Positions 52,242 through 60,864 of a DNA stretch of 64,000 bases are shown in pieces. The notes below the pieces were generated by a model. It saw only the letters and a program-made list of their open reading frames with translations, did not search any database and had not been told where the DNA came from. How positions within the stretch are numbered: position 1 is the stretch's first letter; each line of letters begins with the position of its first letter. The stretch is from NCBI RefSeq assembly GCF_003390375.1, contig NZ_QUOT01000001.1, positions 3,472,001 through 3,536,000 on the forward strand, read 5' to 3'. Both the position numbers and the translations under genes were made by a program. The stretch is from Thalassotalea euphylliae (GTDB lineage: Bacteria; Pseudomonadota; Gammaproteobacteria; Enterobacterales; Alteromonadaceae).

Positions 52242-54014
52242 TTACAGCGATTGCTCGTTTAACAAGGCCTGTAATTCTCTTTTTTCTTGTGCTGTTAATT
52301 GATTTAGTCGACCTTTTTGCAGCAGTAATTCGGTGCGTTGTTCAACTAAGGTATTCAGCAACTTTTCAATGCTATCAAGGAATACGTCCTCAGCATTGTC
52401 AGCGTTTATTTGATGTTCCCAACACAATAGTTTGGCAAGTTGTTTACCTTCAACACGGTCACGGAACATCTCAATAATTTGACCGCTGTTGATATTGGGG
52501 CTGCGCGTGCAAATTTCAAGCAGCTCTGTTAATAAACTTACACCGGGCTGATCTAGCTGGCCGAGTACTTGCGGATTTGGCAGCGTTTGTGCCAATGCTG
52601 GTGATTCGAGTAAAAGTGCAATGGCAAGCCTTGCCGGTGTTGTTCTTGTTGGCGTATTGGCTTTGGCTTGCGCTTGCGCCGGTGATGGTGAGGCTTGGCT
52701 AAGCTGTTTGGCTAAATGCTCACTACCCGTACCAAAGTTATTGGCAATTTCATTGATCAGACTTTCTTTTAAAATACTGGCGGGCATTTTATTTAAGAAC
52801 GGTTGGAAAGATTCAGCGAGTGAGGCGCGACCTTCTAAACTGGTCATGTCCACTTTGGCGATAAGGTTCTCCAACAAGAATTTTGACAAAGGCTGTGCTT
52901 GTTCTAGCACTTGCTCAAAGGCTTGTTGCCCTTGCTGGCGCACTAAACTGTCAGGATCTTCGCCGTCAGGCAAAAACACAAATTTTAACGATACACCATC
53001 TCGCACTAGGGGTAGGGCGTTATCCATGGCGCGCCACGCTGCTTCACGACCAGCTCTGTCACCATCATAGCAACAAATCACTTCATTAACGGTGCGAAAC
53101 AGGGTTTGCAATTGCTCTGCTGTGGTCGAGGTGCCAAGCGACGCTACCGCATAGTCAATACCGTGCTGGGCAAGTGCGACAACATCCATATAACCTTCTA
53201 CGACCACTAGTCGCTGTAGGTTTTTATTTGCCTGTTTGGCTTCGTACAGGCCATAGAGTTCTTGGCCTTTATGATAAATACGAGTTTCCGGTGAGTTTAA
53301 GTATTTAGGCGTGCCATCGCCAAGCACTCGACCGCCAAAACCGATTACTTTGCCTCGCTTCTCGCGAATGGGAAACATAATGCGACCGCGAAATCTGTCG
53401 TATGGACGGCGACCATTTTCACTTTCAATCGCCATCCCCAGATCAATCAGTTGCTTGGCTAATTGATGATTGTGAGCAAAGGTATTCATCATGCCATCCC
53501 AGTTATCTGAGATATAGCCAATGCCAAAACGTTTGGCAATTTCTCCAGACAGCCCTCGGCTTTTTAAGTAGTTAATCGCGACATCTTTGTCGCTGGCAAC
53601 TCGCAATTGTTGCTGATAAAAACGTGAAACTTGCTCTAGTAATTGGTAGTCACTTTGTTTTTGCTGTTGGGCTTGTTGATATTTACGCTGCTGTTCAGGT
53701 GTGTGACTGCGCTCTTCGCGCGGCACTTCCATGCCTTGCATTGACGCGAGTTCTTCAATTGCATCAACAAAATCAAGTCGGTCGTATTCCATCAAAAATG
53801 AGATGGCGTTGCCATGCTCACCACAGCCAAAACAGTGGTAAAACTGTTTGTCGGGGCTAACACTAAATGACGGTGTTTTTTCGGTGTGAAATGGGCAGCA
53901 AGCCTGATAATTCTTACCCGCTTTTTTTAAAGTAACGCGGCCATTGATAAGCTCTACGATATCAGTGCGAGCAAGCAAGTCATCTATAAATTGTCGTGGG
54001 ATTAATCCGGCCAT
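52242..54014 (-). CDS. dnaG: DNA primase DnaG
   Basis: The 590-residue primase that makes RNA primers at replication forks. The N-terminal CHC2 zinc domain has CCPFHTEKTPSFSV near 40 and FYHCFGCGEHGNAI near 60. The RNA-polymerase core has the EGYMDVVALAQHG TOPRIM motif near 265 and the metal-binding CYDGDRAGREAAWRA near 310. The C-terminal helicase-binding region follows a Pro/Thr/Ala linker near 445. The frame is open from a TTG four codons upstream that has a plausible AGG spacing. I chose the ATG at 54014 because family members start MAG-IP. Confidence 0.97.
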   Translation of the reverse strand: MAGLIPRQFIDDLLARTDIVELINGRVTLKKAGKNYQACCPFHTEKTPSFSVSPDKQFYHCFGCGEHGNAISFLMEYDRLDFVDAIEELASMQGMEVPREERSHTPEQQRKYQQAQQQKQSDYQLLEQVSRFYQQQLRVASDKDVAINYLKSRGLSGEIAKRFGIGYISDNWDGMMNTFAHNHQLAKQLIDLGMAIESENGRRPYDRFRGRIMFPIREKRGKVIGFGGRVLGDGTPKYLNSPETRIYHKGQELYGLYEAKQANKNLQRLVVVEGYMDVVALAQHGIDYAVASLGTSTTAEQLQTLFRTVNEVICCYDGDRAGREAAWRAMDNALPLVRDGVSLKFVFLPDGEDPDSLVRQQGQQAFEQVLEQAQPLSKFLLENLIAKVDMTSLEGRASLAESFQPFLNKMPASILKESLINEIANNFGTGSEHLAKQLSQASPSPAQAQAKANTPTRTTPARLAIALLLESPALAQTLPNPQVLGQLDQPGVSLLTELLEICTRSPNINSGQIIEMFRDRVEGKQLAKLLCWEHQINADNAEDVFLDSIEKLLNTLVEQRTELLLQKGRLNQLTAQEKRELQALLNEQSL

Positions 54015-54119
54015 GGCTGGGAACAAAACTACCTAAGTTATTATCATTATAGCGGCAATGCGAGTTGAGATTTTATGGAAACTATCCAAAGAGAAATACC
54101 CGCATAACAGAGCATTTTG

Positions 54120-54157
54120 ACATAAAAAAACCGCGATGCAAAACATCACGGTTTTCT
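54120..54157 (-). terminator. Terminator after yqeY
   Basis: On the minus strand a 12-base near-perfect stem (AAAACCGTGATG pairing with CATCGCGGTTTT) with a short loop is followed by a run of T. It lies between yqeY and dnaG, so dnaG probably also has its own promoter or is fed by read-through. Confidence 0.8.
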
Positions 54158-54194
54158 TTGCATATCGCTTGTTGCTTTCAAAGCAACAAGAAAA

Positions 54195-54641
54195 TTATGC
54201 GTTTAAAGTTGCTCTAACTTTACCACTGACAGCGCCTAAATCGGCTTTACCCTGCATTGCAGGCTTTAATACTGCCATGACTTTGCCCATATCGGCCATT
54301 GAACTGGCTCCGGTATCGGCAATAGCATCAGAAATCATTTTTGCGATTTCTTCGTCGGTAAGAGGCGTTGGTAAAAAGGCTTCTAATGCGGCAACTTCGG
54401 CTGCTTCATTAGCGGCTAACTCTTCACGACCACCTTCGGTGTACATAGTAATCGACTCTTTGCGTTGTTTAACCATTTTGGTTAACACAGCAATAATACC
54501 AGCATCATCAAGCTCGGTTTTATTGTCGATTTCCGCTTGTTTGATTGACGAAAGCGCCATACGTATTGCACCAAGTTTAATTTTTTCTTTGGCGCGCATT
54601 GCGACTTTCATTTCATCTTTTAATTGAACAAGCAAACTCAT
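54195..54641 (-). CDS. YqeY family protein (GatB/YqeY domain)
   Basis: A 148-residue protein of the GatB/YqeY group, which shares a tail domain with the amidotransferase subunit GatB. It has MKVAMRAKEKIKLGAIRM near 10, KQRKESITMYTEGGREELA near 62, and EAFLPTPLTDEEI near 95. Its exact role is unclear. It is conserved between rpsU and dnaG in many gammaproteobacteria. The frame is open 18 bases upstream from a TTG, but the ATG at 54641 gives the family N-terminus MSLLVQLKDEMK. Confidence 0.92.
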   Translation of the reverse strand: MSLLVQLKDEMKVAMRAKEKIKLGAIRMALSSIKQAEIDNKTELDDAGIIAVLTKMVKQRKESITMYTEGGREELAANEAAEVAALEAFLPTPLTDEEIAKMISDAIADTGASSMADMGKVMAVLKPAMQGKADLGAVSGKVRATLNA

Positions 54642-54696
54642 GTTTTCAGTCTCAAGCAAGTTGACTAATTAGTGTTTTAACAGGGTAAAACAGTGA

Positions 54697-54912
54697 TTAG
54701 TACATACGAACGCGACGTGCGTTCTCACGAGATAATTTCTTAGCAGCGCGCTTAACAGCAGCAGCTTTCTTACGCTTACGCTCCCAAGTCGGCTTTTCGT
54801 ATGACTCGCGACGACGTACTTCAGAAAGGATACCTGCTTTCTCACAAGAACGTTTGAAACGACGTAGTGCTACGTCAAATGGTTCGTTTTCTCTTACTTT
54901 AATTACTGGCAT
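54697..54912 (-). CDS. rpsU: Ribosomal protein bS21
   Basis: A 71-residue basic ribosomal protein of the small subunit. It begins MPVIKVRENEPFDVALRRF and ends in the arginine-rich SRENARRVRMY, a complete and typical bS21. It is the first gene of the rpsU-yqeY-dnaG-rpoD block, and yqeY starts about 55 bases after its stop. Confidence 0.98.
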   Translation of the reverse strand: MPVIKVRENEPFDVALRRFKRSCEKAGILSEVRRRESYEKPTWERKRKKAAAVKRAAKKLSRENARRVRMY

Positions 54913-55248
54913 ATGCCTCTTACCTTAATATTTCTATATAAATCTATAAACGCTTTCGGTTATTACTGTTGGTTGTTAACAGCAACTAGACCTAACGTTT
55001 ATACGCTCATATTGTGTTAATTGGGGCGCGCATTCTATGCCGAATAGCGAGGTTTGTAAAGATAAAACGCGTTTTGATAGTGAAAAGTTATAAAAGTCTT
55101 TTAGGTAAAAGCTACTTTGATAAATTTGGCAGCAACTTGGCTTTTTATCTTTACGGTTTGTATAGCTATAGATATACAGTTACTGCTAAAATCGCGCCCC
55201 AGTATTTTTACTATGGTTGCCGCTGAACCAGATTAATAGGTTATTAGT
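54913..55248. other. Divergent rpsU-tsaD intergenic region
   Basis: This 336-base stretch must contain the promoters of rpsU (minus) and tsaD (plus). It is AT-rich with TATA-like runs near 55160-55180, but I cannot choose -35/-10 pairs with confidence. A 70-codon open frame inside it lacks a ribosome site and family resemblance and is not called. Confidence 0.5.
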
Positions 55249-56262
55249 ATGCGAATTTTAGGTATTGAAACTTCTTGTGATGAAACAGGCATTGCAATTT
55301 ATGATGAAGAGCAAGGCATTATGTCGCATCGCCTTTATAGCCAAATTGCAGTACATGCTGATTATGGCGGAGTAGTACCTGAACTCGCATCGCGTGATCA
55401 CGTACGCAAAACCATTCCATTGATTAAAGAAGTGCTAGCCGAAGCAAACCTAACTCCTCAAGATCTTGATGGGGTGGCTTACACGGCTGGCCCTGGTCTT
55501 GTTGGTGCCTTATTAGTTGGCTGTTCAATTGGCCGCAGTTTAGCGTATGGTTGGGATTTACCTGCGGTACCGGTGCATCATATGGAAGGGCATTTGCTCG
55601 CGCCAATGTTAGAAGACGATGTCCCTGAATTCCCTTTTGTTGCCTTATTAGTTTCTGGCGGACATACCATGTTAGTGCGTGTTGATGGCATTGGTCACTA
55701 TGAGTTACTCGGCGAATCTGTCGATGATGCGGCAGGTGAGGCATTTGATAAAACCGCTAAGCTGCTGGGGCTAGACTACCCAGGTGGCCCAGTTTTGGCA
55801 AAAATGGCAGAAAATGGCACACAAGGGCGCTTTAAGTTCCCTCGCCCAATGACCGATCGTCCGGGCTTAGACTTTAGCTTTAGTGGTTTAAAGACTTTTG
55901 CTGCTAACACGATAGCCAAAGAAGACAGTAGCGAACAAACGTACGCAGATATTGCTTATGCGTTCCAAGAAGCTGTGGTTGATACTCTTGCAATTAAATG
56001 TCGCCGTGCGTTAGAGCAATGCGGCTTAAAACGCTTAGTTATAGCTGGTGGTGTAAGTGCGAATACTTCATTGCGTGAAAAGCTCGAAGCAGTGACCGGT
56101 AAGCTTGGTGGTAACGTGTATTACCCTAGACCTGAGTTCTGTACTGACAACGGCGCAATGATCGCTTATGCAGGTATGCAACGCTTGAAAGCGGGTGTGT
56201 CAGCCGACTTAACTTTTAAGGCAACACCGCGCTGGCCGCTTGATACGTTACCAGCGATTTAA
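55249..56262 (+). CDS. tsaD: tRNA N6-threonylcarbamoyladenosine transferase TsaD
   Basis: A 337-residue metalloenzyme that transfers threonylcarbamoyl to A37 of ANN-decoding tRNAs, together with TsaB and TsaE. It shows the N-terminal GIETSCDETGIAIYD, the metal-binding HHMEGHLLAP near 111, VSGGHTMLV near 137, the GESVDDAAGEAFDKTAKLLG block near 158 and GGVSANTSLRE near 270. Length is normal. Divergent from rpsU, the standard gammaproteobacterial arrangement. AGG lies about 9 bases before the ATG. Confidence 0.98.
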   Translation: MRILGIETSCDETGIAIYDEEQGIMSHRLYSQIAVHADYGGVVPELASRDHVRKTIPLIKEVLAEANLTPQDLDGVAYTAGPGLVGALLVGCSIGRSLAYGWDLPAVPVHHMEGHLLAPMLEDDVPEFPFVALLVSGGHTMLVRVDGIGHYELLGESVDDAAGEAFDKTAKLLGLDYPGGPVLAKMAENGTQGRFKFPRPMTDRPGLDFSFSGLKTFAANTIAKEDSSEQTYADIAYAFQEAVVDTLAIKCRRALEQCGLKRLVIAGGVSANTSLREKLEAVTGKLGGNVYYPRPEFCTDNGAMIAYAGMQRLKAGVSADLTFKATPRWPLDTLPAI

Positions 56263-56328
56263 CGGGTAATTTGTTAACGGGGAATTTGCTGATAAGTAAG
56301 GCGCTAACTATTAATTAAACTACTGCTT

Positions 56329-56907
56329 CTAGCTGATTTGAGGTTCCGTACCTTTAATCAGCCGAGAAATATTGTCTTTGTGGCGGATCACTATTAGTGC
56401 AGACAGCATAAGTACCGGATAGACATAAAGCGGTTTTAATAGCCAAACATACAGCGGTGCCAGCAATACCGTAACGATGGCGGCGAGACTCGAATAACGG
56501 GTCGACTTGGCAACAATAATCCAAGTAAGTAGCAGTAACACTCCAAGGTCAATACCGATTGGTACTAGCACACCGAATGCAGTCGCAACGGCTTTTCCCC
56601 CTTTAAGTTCAAAAAAGATGGGGAACATATGGCCCAAACATGCTGCCATACCAACCACCCCTAACCATATTGGTTCAACTCCCATAAAGTAAGCCCCCCA
56701 AACTGGTAAGGTACCTTTTAACACATCAAGTAGTAATACCGTCGCGGCTGTTGCTTTGTTGCTGATGCGAAGTACGTTGGTAGCACCGGGGTTTTTTGAG
56801 CCTGTAGAGCGGGGATCTGGTAGGCCAAGAAGTCGACAGATCAATATCGCGCTTGAGATAGAGCCAAGCAAATAGGCAATCACTATCATAGCTGCGGTAA
56901 CAATCAT
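56329..56907 (-). CDS. plsY: Glycerol-3-phosphate acyltransferase PlsY
   Basis: A 192-residue inner-membrane acyltransferase that uses acyl-phosphate to acylate glycerol-3-phosphate, the first step of phospholipid synthesis. The conserved loops are LLGSISSAILICRL, GSKNPGATNVLR near 36 and GHMFPIFFELKGGKAVATAFG near 91. Five membrane segments are predicted. Met1 matches the family length; Met7 is another possible start. It is convergent with tsaD and divergent from folB, as in many relatives. Confidence 0.95.
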   Translation of the reverse strand: MIVTAAMIVIAYLLGSISSAILICRLLGLPDPRSTGSKNPGATNVLRISNKATAATVLLLDVLKGTLPVWGAYFMGVEPIWLGVVGMAACLGHMFPIFFELKGGKAVATAFGVLVPIGIDLGVLLLLTWIIVAKSTRYSSLAAIVTVLLAPLYVWLLKPLYVYPVLMLSALIVIRHKDNISRLIKGTEPQIS

Positions 56908-57044
56908 CTCGTCTTTAATCCATCAATACGCTTGTTCTTGGTTATTGGTTGGCCATTCTAGCGCTTATAGCACTGGTTTTTCTATACCTTGAGAGGTAAA
57001 CTCGCGGTTAAATTTAGCAAATCCTGATATGGCTGGGAATAAGC

Positions 57045-57401
57045 GTGGATAAAGTTTTTATTCAAGGACTTAAGATACAAACCACGATTGGTTTTTATGA
57101 GTGGGAAAAGCAAATCAAGCAAACCTTAATGATTGATTTAACCATGGGATGGAACACGCGATTGGCAGCAGAGAATGACGAACTCGATAAAACGTTAGAT
57201 TATGCTGAAATCTCTGTTGCACTAGAGCAATTTGCCAATGAAAATCCGGTCGATTTACTCGAAACACTTGCCGAACGCATGGCGAACTTTCTGATCACTG
57301 AATATCAAATTCCTTGGCTTAAATTAGCGATAGGTAAGCCAGGGGCTGTGCATAACGCGCAAACGGTAGGCATTGAAATTGAACGTGGTCACTTAAGCTA
57401 A
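57045..57401 (+). CDS. folB: Dihydroneopterin aldolase FolB
   Basis: A 118-residue folate enzyme that converts dihydroneopterin to 6-hydroxymethyl-dihydropterin. It begins with GTG (57045) and MDKVFIQGLKIQTTIGFYEWE, the family start, with the active-site glutamate at about 20. DYAEISVALEQF and LLETLAERMANFL follow near 61 and 78, and the lysine in AIGKPGAV near 102. Its stop overlaps the folK start by one base (TAATG), so the two consecutive folate steps are coupled. Confidence 0.96.
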   Translation: MDKVFIQGLKIQTTIGFYEWEKQIKQTLMIDLTMGWNTRLAAENDELDKTLDYAEISVALEQFANENPVDLLETLAERMANFLITEYQIPWLKLAIGKPGAVHNAQTVGIEIERGHLS

Positions 57402-57910
57402 TGGCACAAGTTTTTATATCGCTTGGCAGCAATGTTGAACGTGAAAAGTATGTGGTTAAAGGGCTCGATGATTTAGCTCAAGCTTTTGGCCAGCTTGAGG
57501 TTTCGTCTTTGTATGCATGCGAAGCCGTTGGCTTTGATGGCCCTGAGTTTTATAACTTAGTGGTGGGAGCTCGTACGTCAATGTCGCTTGATAAGGTTGC
57601 TAAAGTGCTGCGCGATATTGAGTATGCTAATGGTCGCAGCCCAAATGCGGTAAAGTTTAGTCCGCGCACGTTAGATTTGGATCTCTTACTTTACGACGAT
57701 TGTATCGCCGATTCACCGGCACAAATTCCGCGTGATGAAATTTTAAAAAATGCTTTTGTTCTTTGCCCATTAGCGGAAATTGCACCAAGGTTGCGCCATC
57801 CAATTGTTCAGCAAAGTTATGCAAGCCTTTGGCAGGCCTACGATCAAGCCAGCCAGCACATTCAACAATTGCCATTACCGTGGCAACAGCCTGTTTTCAC
57901 AAACCAATAG
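57401..57910 (+). CDS. folK: Hydroxymethyl-dihydropterin pyrophosphokinase FolK
   Basis: A 169-residue kinase that pyrophosphorylates 6-hydroxymethyl-dihydropterin. Visible motifs are the N-terminal VFISLGSNVEREKY, the substrate stretch VGFDGPEFYNLVVG near 48, and the metal-binding RTLDLDLLLYDD near 87. It acts directly after FolB, whose gene it overlaps by one base. The uppP gene follows after 19 bases. Confidence 0.95.
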   Translation: MAQVFISLGSNVEREKYVVKGLDDLAQAFGQLEVSSLYACEAVGFDGPEFYNLVVGARTSMSLDKVAKVLRDIEYANGRSPNAVKFSPRTLDLDLLLYDDCIADSPAQIPRDEILKNAFVLCPLAEIAPRLRHPIVQQSYASLWQAYDQASQHIQQLPLPWQQPVFTNQ

Positions 57911-57929
57911 CCAGTACCAATTATTATTT

Positions 57930-58739
57930 ATGGATATTATTGAAATTATTCTTTTGGCGCTCATACAAGGACTAACAGAGTTCCTGCCAATTTCTAGCTC
58001 AGCACATTTAATTTTACCATCTCAGCTATTTGGCTGGACAGATCAAGGTTTGTCGTTTGATGTTGCCGTACATGTTGGCTCCTTGCTGGCGGTGATGATT
58101 TATTTTCGTGAGGAAGTTGGCCGTATGTTTATGGCCTGGTTGGGTTCATTCTCAGCCAGTGGCAGGGCGAGTGGCAATTTTGATGGCAAACTTGCCTGGT
58201 GGATTTTATTCGCCACCATTCCAGCTGGCTTATTTGGCTACTTTGGTAAAGATTATATTGAAGAATACTCGCGCTCAATATTGGTAATAGCCGCAACCAC
58301 GGTATTATTTGGCGTGCTATTAGGCTTTGCTGATATTAAAGCCAAACAAAATGTCTCGCTTGAAAAATTAGGTTTTAAAGGCGCCATGATGATTGGCTTG
58401 GCGCAAGCAATTGCTATTATTCCCGGCACATCACGCTCAGGTATCACCATGACCATGGGGTTGATGCTGGGCTTGAGCCGCGACAATGCTGCGCGCTTTT
58501 CTTTTTTATTGTCGATTCCCGCAATAGCCATGGCGGGTAGCTATTTAACGTACAAAGCAATTAGCGACTCTGAACCCTTAGTTTGGGGCGATATCGGTAT
58601 TGGTGCTTTGTTATCATTTATTAGTGCCTATGCTTGCATCCATTTCTTCTTAATTTTAATTAATAAGCTCGGCATGATGCCGTTTGTGATTTATCGCTTG
58701 TTGCTTGGCGCTGGTTTGCTAGCGTTTGCGTTTAGTTAA
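57930..58739 (+). CDS. uppP: Undecaprenyl-diphosphate phosphatase UppP (BacA)
   Basis: A 269-residue membrane phosphatase that recycles undecaprenyl diphosphate, the carrier shared by peptidoglycan and the polysaccharide locus in this window. Signature motifs are LTEFLPISSSAHLIL near 16-30 and PGTSRSGITMTMGLMLG near 165. About eight membrane segments are predicted. The frame is open 150 bases upstream inside folK, but the ATG at 57930 gives the family start MDIIEIILLALIQG. No strong ribosome site is visible. Confidence 0.95.
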   Translation: MDIIEIILLALIQGLTEFLPISSSAHLILPSQLFGWTDQGLSFDVAVHVGSLLAVMIYFREEVGRMFMAWLGSFSASGRASGNFDGKLAWWILFATIPAGLFGYFGKDYIEEYSRSILVIAATTVLFGVLLGFADIKAKQNVSLEKLGFKGAMMIGLAQAIAIIPGTSRSGITMTMGLMLGLSRDNAARFSFLLSIPAIAMAGSYLTYKAISDSEPLVWGDIGIGALLSFISAYACIHFFLILINKLGMMPFVIYRLLLGAGLLAFAFS

Positions 58740-58937
58740 ACTTTTGCAAGGTGTTAGGTAGGCTAATAGCATGAACATTCAAAATGTTTTTAGAGTTTTT
58801 GTGCTACCTCAAGTTCTCACTCAACGTAATGTTGCAAACTAAGCTGTAACTTCTATTATCAGTATTTGATTTACCCAAGGTTGGGCATGTCTTGAACAAC
58901 CGACATGTTAGTTTGATAAAGTGCTCTAAAATCAGTT
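58740..58937. other. Intergenic region uppP-BLUF
   Basis: No gene is supported. A small inverted repeat CATGTC/GACATG with a 10-base loop lies at about 58887-58908, too GC-poor to be a sure terminator. The BLUF gene promoter must be near 58910, but I cannot define it. Confidence 0.4.
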
Positions 58938-59390
58938 ATGAAAGCCTATTTTTATATTAGCCAGCCGTTAGTTCCTGTCGATAGTGCTTCGTTAGAGAGG
59001 CTAGTTGCCAGCGCTGAAGTAAAAAACGCAGCCTATGGCATTACGGGTTTTTTGTGCTTTAAAGAGGTGTTTATTCAGTACTTTGAAGGTGAAGCCAACG
59101 AAGTTGATGCACTCTTTGCAACAATTAAAGCGGATCCTCGCCATCAAATTTTAAACTGTTTGGTATTTGATAATATTGACTGCCGTCAGTTTCCTAACTG
59201 GCGAATGAAGTTAATCAGCCGTGATGTGCTGAATCACGATCGCGTAGAACCTTTCTTATTTAAACAACTAGCACGGGCAAAAGACAAAACGTCTCACCTC
59301 GATAAGTGGCGCAAACAAGTATGGCTTGCTGTGCAGTATATTGCCGCTCAATCAGCCCATGAAGTAGCGTTCGTCGAAACTGAAAAGTAA
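58938..59390 (+). CDS. Short BLUF-domain blue-light sensor
   Basis: A 150-residue protein made of a single BLUF flavin-binding domain and a short helical tail. The photocycle residues are present: Y6 (in AYFYIS), N30 (KNAAYGITGFL), Q47 (FIQYFEG), and W88 and M90 (NWRMKL). BLUF proteins bind FAD and shift hydrogen bonding under blue light. With no fused output domain, it must signal through a protein partner. A diguanylate cyclase is encoded 1.5 kb downstream, but a link is only a guess. Single gene with no close operon partner. Confidence 0.9.
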   Translation: MKAYFYISQPLVPVDSASLERLVASAEVKNAAYGITGFLCFKEVFIQYFEGEANEVDALFATIKADPRHQILNCLVFDNIDCRQFPNWRMKLISRDVLNHDRVEPFLFKQLARAKDKTSHLDKWRKQVWLAVQYIAAQSAHEVAFVETEK

Positions 59391-59536
59391 AAGTTTCTTA
59401 TTTGATTCATTTTAGGCTTGTCTCAATCTGTATCGTTAATCATTGTCAGCGGTTGGAAAACATAGTATTCGACTTGATTGAAATTACTTTTTTTGCCCCA
59501 ATTAACGTTATTAGACAAAATCATTGAGGATAAAAC

Positions 59537-60385
59537 GTGAACCCAAACGCAGTATCGCTAACGTTAGAAAACTTTCAGCAAGTTGTACTGGAAGACAGTA
59601 AAGAAAAGCTTGTGTTGGTGGCCTTTTGGGCTGATCAGATACCAGAAAGTCTTGAGCTACGAGATAAGCTTGCAAGCAAAACCGCAACTGCTGGTGAACA
59701 CGTTATTTTTGCCGACGTTGACTGTCAGGCACAACAGCAAATTGCTATGCAGTTTGGTATTCAAGGTTTACCAACAGCGGTGCTGGTAAAAGCTGGGCAG
59801 CCAATAGATGCGTTGTCAGGCCCACAACCTGATGAAGCTATTGAGCAGTTTTTGGCTAAACACCTTCCGCAGCCGCAAGATGAATTTTTAGCTCAAGCAC
59901 AAGCTGCGCTAGCCAATGGCGATGCTAACCAAGCGTATTCGGCAGCGAAGCAAGCCTTCGACTTAGATAGTAGCCGTGCAGACATTAAATTAGTGCTGGC
60001 TGACGCATGTGTTAGTTGTGGTAAAACTGAAGATGCGCAAGCATTGCTTGATACGGTCATGATGGTTGATCAAGACAGCTATTATCAAGCTGTTGTTGCT
60101 AAGCTTGAACTGGCAAACGAGGCGTCGAACTCACCTGAATTACAAGCCCTTGAAGCTAAGCTTGCAGAGTCCCCTGATGACCCTCAGCTTATTCAGCAAT
60201 TGGCAGCGCAGTATAGTCAGGTTAACCGCCATGAAGATGCGCTCGCCCTGCTATTTAAACGCGTGCAAACTGCCCGTGATGATGCCGATAGCAAAAAGCT
60301 ACTACTAGATGTGATGAAGGCGTTACCAGACGGTGATCCACTTGCTAGCAAATACCGTCGCAAGCTTTATACCTTGCTTTACTAG
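59537..60385 (+). CDS. cnoX: Chaperedoxin CnoX (YbbN-like thioredoxin-TPR protein)
   Basis: A 282-residue protein with a thioredoxin fold (1-115) and TPR-like helical repeats (120-280), the layout and length of E. coli CnoX/YbbN. At the usual C-x-x-C site the sequence reads FWADQIPESLE, so both redox cysteines are missing. E. coli CnoX also lacks a functional C-x-x-C. Remaining cysteines include C57 (DVDCQAQQ) and two near 155-160 (ADACVSCG). Known: CnoX holds unfolded proteins and delivers them to GroEL or DnaK after bleach stress. The start is GTG with GAGG upstream. Confidence 0.88.
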   Translation: MNPNAVSLTLENFQQVVLEDSKEKLVLVAFWADQIPESLELRDKLASKTATAGEHVIFADVDCQAQQQIAMQFGIQGLPTAVLVKAGQPIDALSGPQPDEAIEQFLAKHLPQPQDEFLAQAQAALANGDANQAYSAAKQAFDLDSSRADIKLVLADACVSCGKTEDAQALLDTVMMVDQDSYYQAVVAKLELANEASNSPELQALEAKLAESPDDPQLIQQLAAQYSQVNRHEDALALLFKRVQTARDDADSKKLLLDVMKALPDGDPLASKYRRKLYTLLY

Positions 60386-60414
60386 CATCGACTCACGAAA
60401 TAAGAAACAACCTT

Positions 60415-60450
60415 AAGCAAGAGGTAGTTTGCCTACTCTTGCTTTCTTGT
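60415..60450 (+). terminator. Probable terminator after cnoX
   Basis: AAGCAAGAGGTAG pairs with CTACTCTTGCTT (one bulged base) around a short loop, followed by TTCTTGTT, 30 bases after the cnoX stop. Confidence 0.7.
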
Positions 60451-60517
60451 TAACTAAAATGAAGTTAACTCCACTCTAGTTAACTCGGTTTGACCCTCAA
60501 ATGGCAGGCTTATCTTT

Positions 60518-60745
60518 ATGAAACGCATAGTCTTATACACTATGGCTCGTTGCCCTCATTGCGATACGGCAAAGCGCTATTTAGACGAAAATAATTACCC
60601 ATATCGGCTGGTGAATGTTAAAACACCCGCAGGGCAAAAAGAGTTAAACCGCCTTGGCTTTCGCGCAGTGCCAGTACTCAAAGTAGGTGACCAACTACTC
60701 AATGGCTTTTCAATAAAAGACTTTAAGCGCTTAATGAATAACTAA
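60518..60745 (+). CDS. Glutaredoxin
   Basis: A 75-residue glutaredoxin. The active site is CPHC (12-15) in YTMARCPHCDTAK, and the cis-proline is in FRAVPVLKVG near 51. It is short and cytosolic, of the NrdH/GrxC-like size class. Length fits a complete small glutaredoxin. It follows the cnoX terminator, so it is probably its own unit. The electron donor cannot be told from the sequence. Confidence 0.92.
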   Translation: MKRIVLYTMARCPHCDTAKRYLDENNYPYRLVNVKTPAGQKELNRLGFRAVPVLKVGDQLLNGFSIKDFKRLMNN

Positions 60746-60864
60746 AGCTAGAAAATTATCAAAATAAGGTTTGAAATTAACCTCTTGTACAAATGTTAAA
60801 CGCTTTTGAATTGCGTTATCATGGCCCTTATTTAATCGGTTAACCATCTACAAGGACGTTGTAA

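Noticed and set aside
55014..55226. 70-codon open frame between rpsU and tsaD
   Set aside because: No ribosome site, no family resemblance, and it covers the region where two divergent promoters must lie.
59537..60385. Loss of the C-x-x-C motif in the thioredoxin-like protein as a novelty
   Set aside because: CnoX/YbbN proteins normally lack a functional C-x-x-C, so this is expected for the family.
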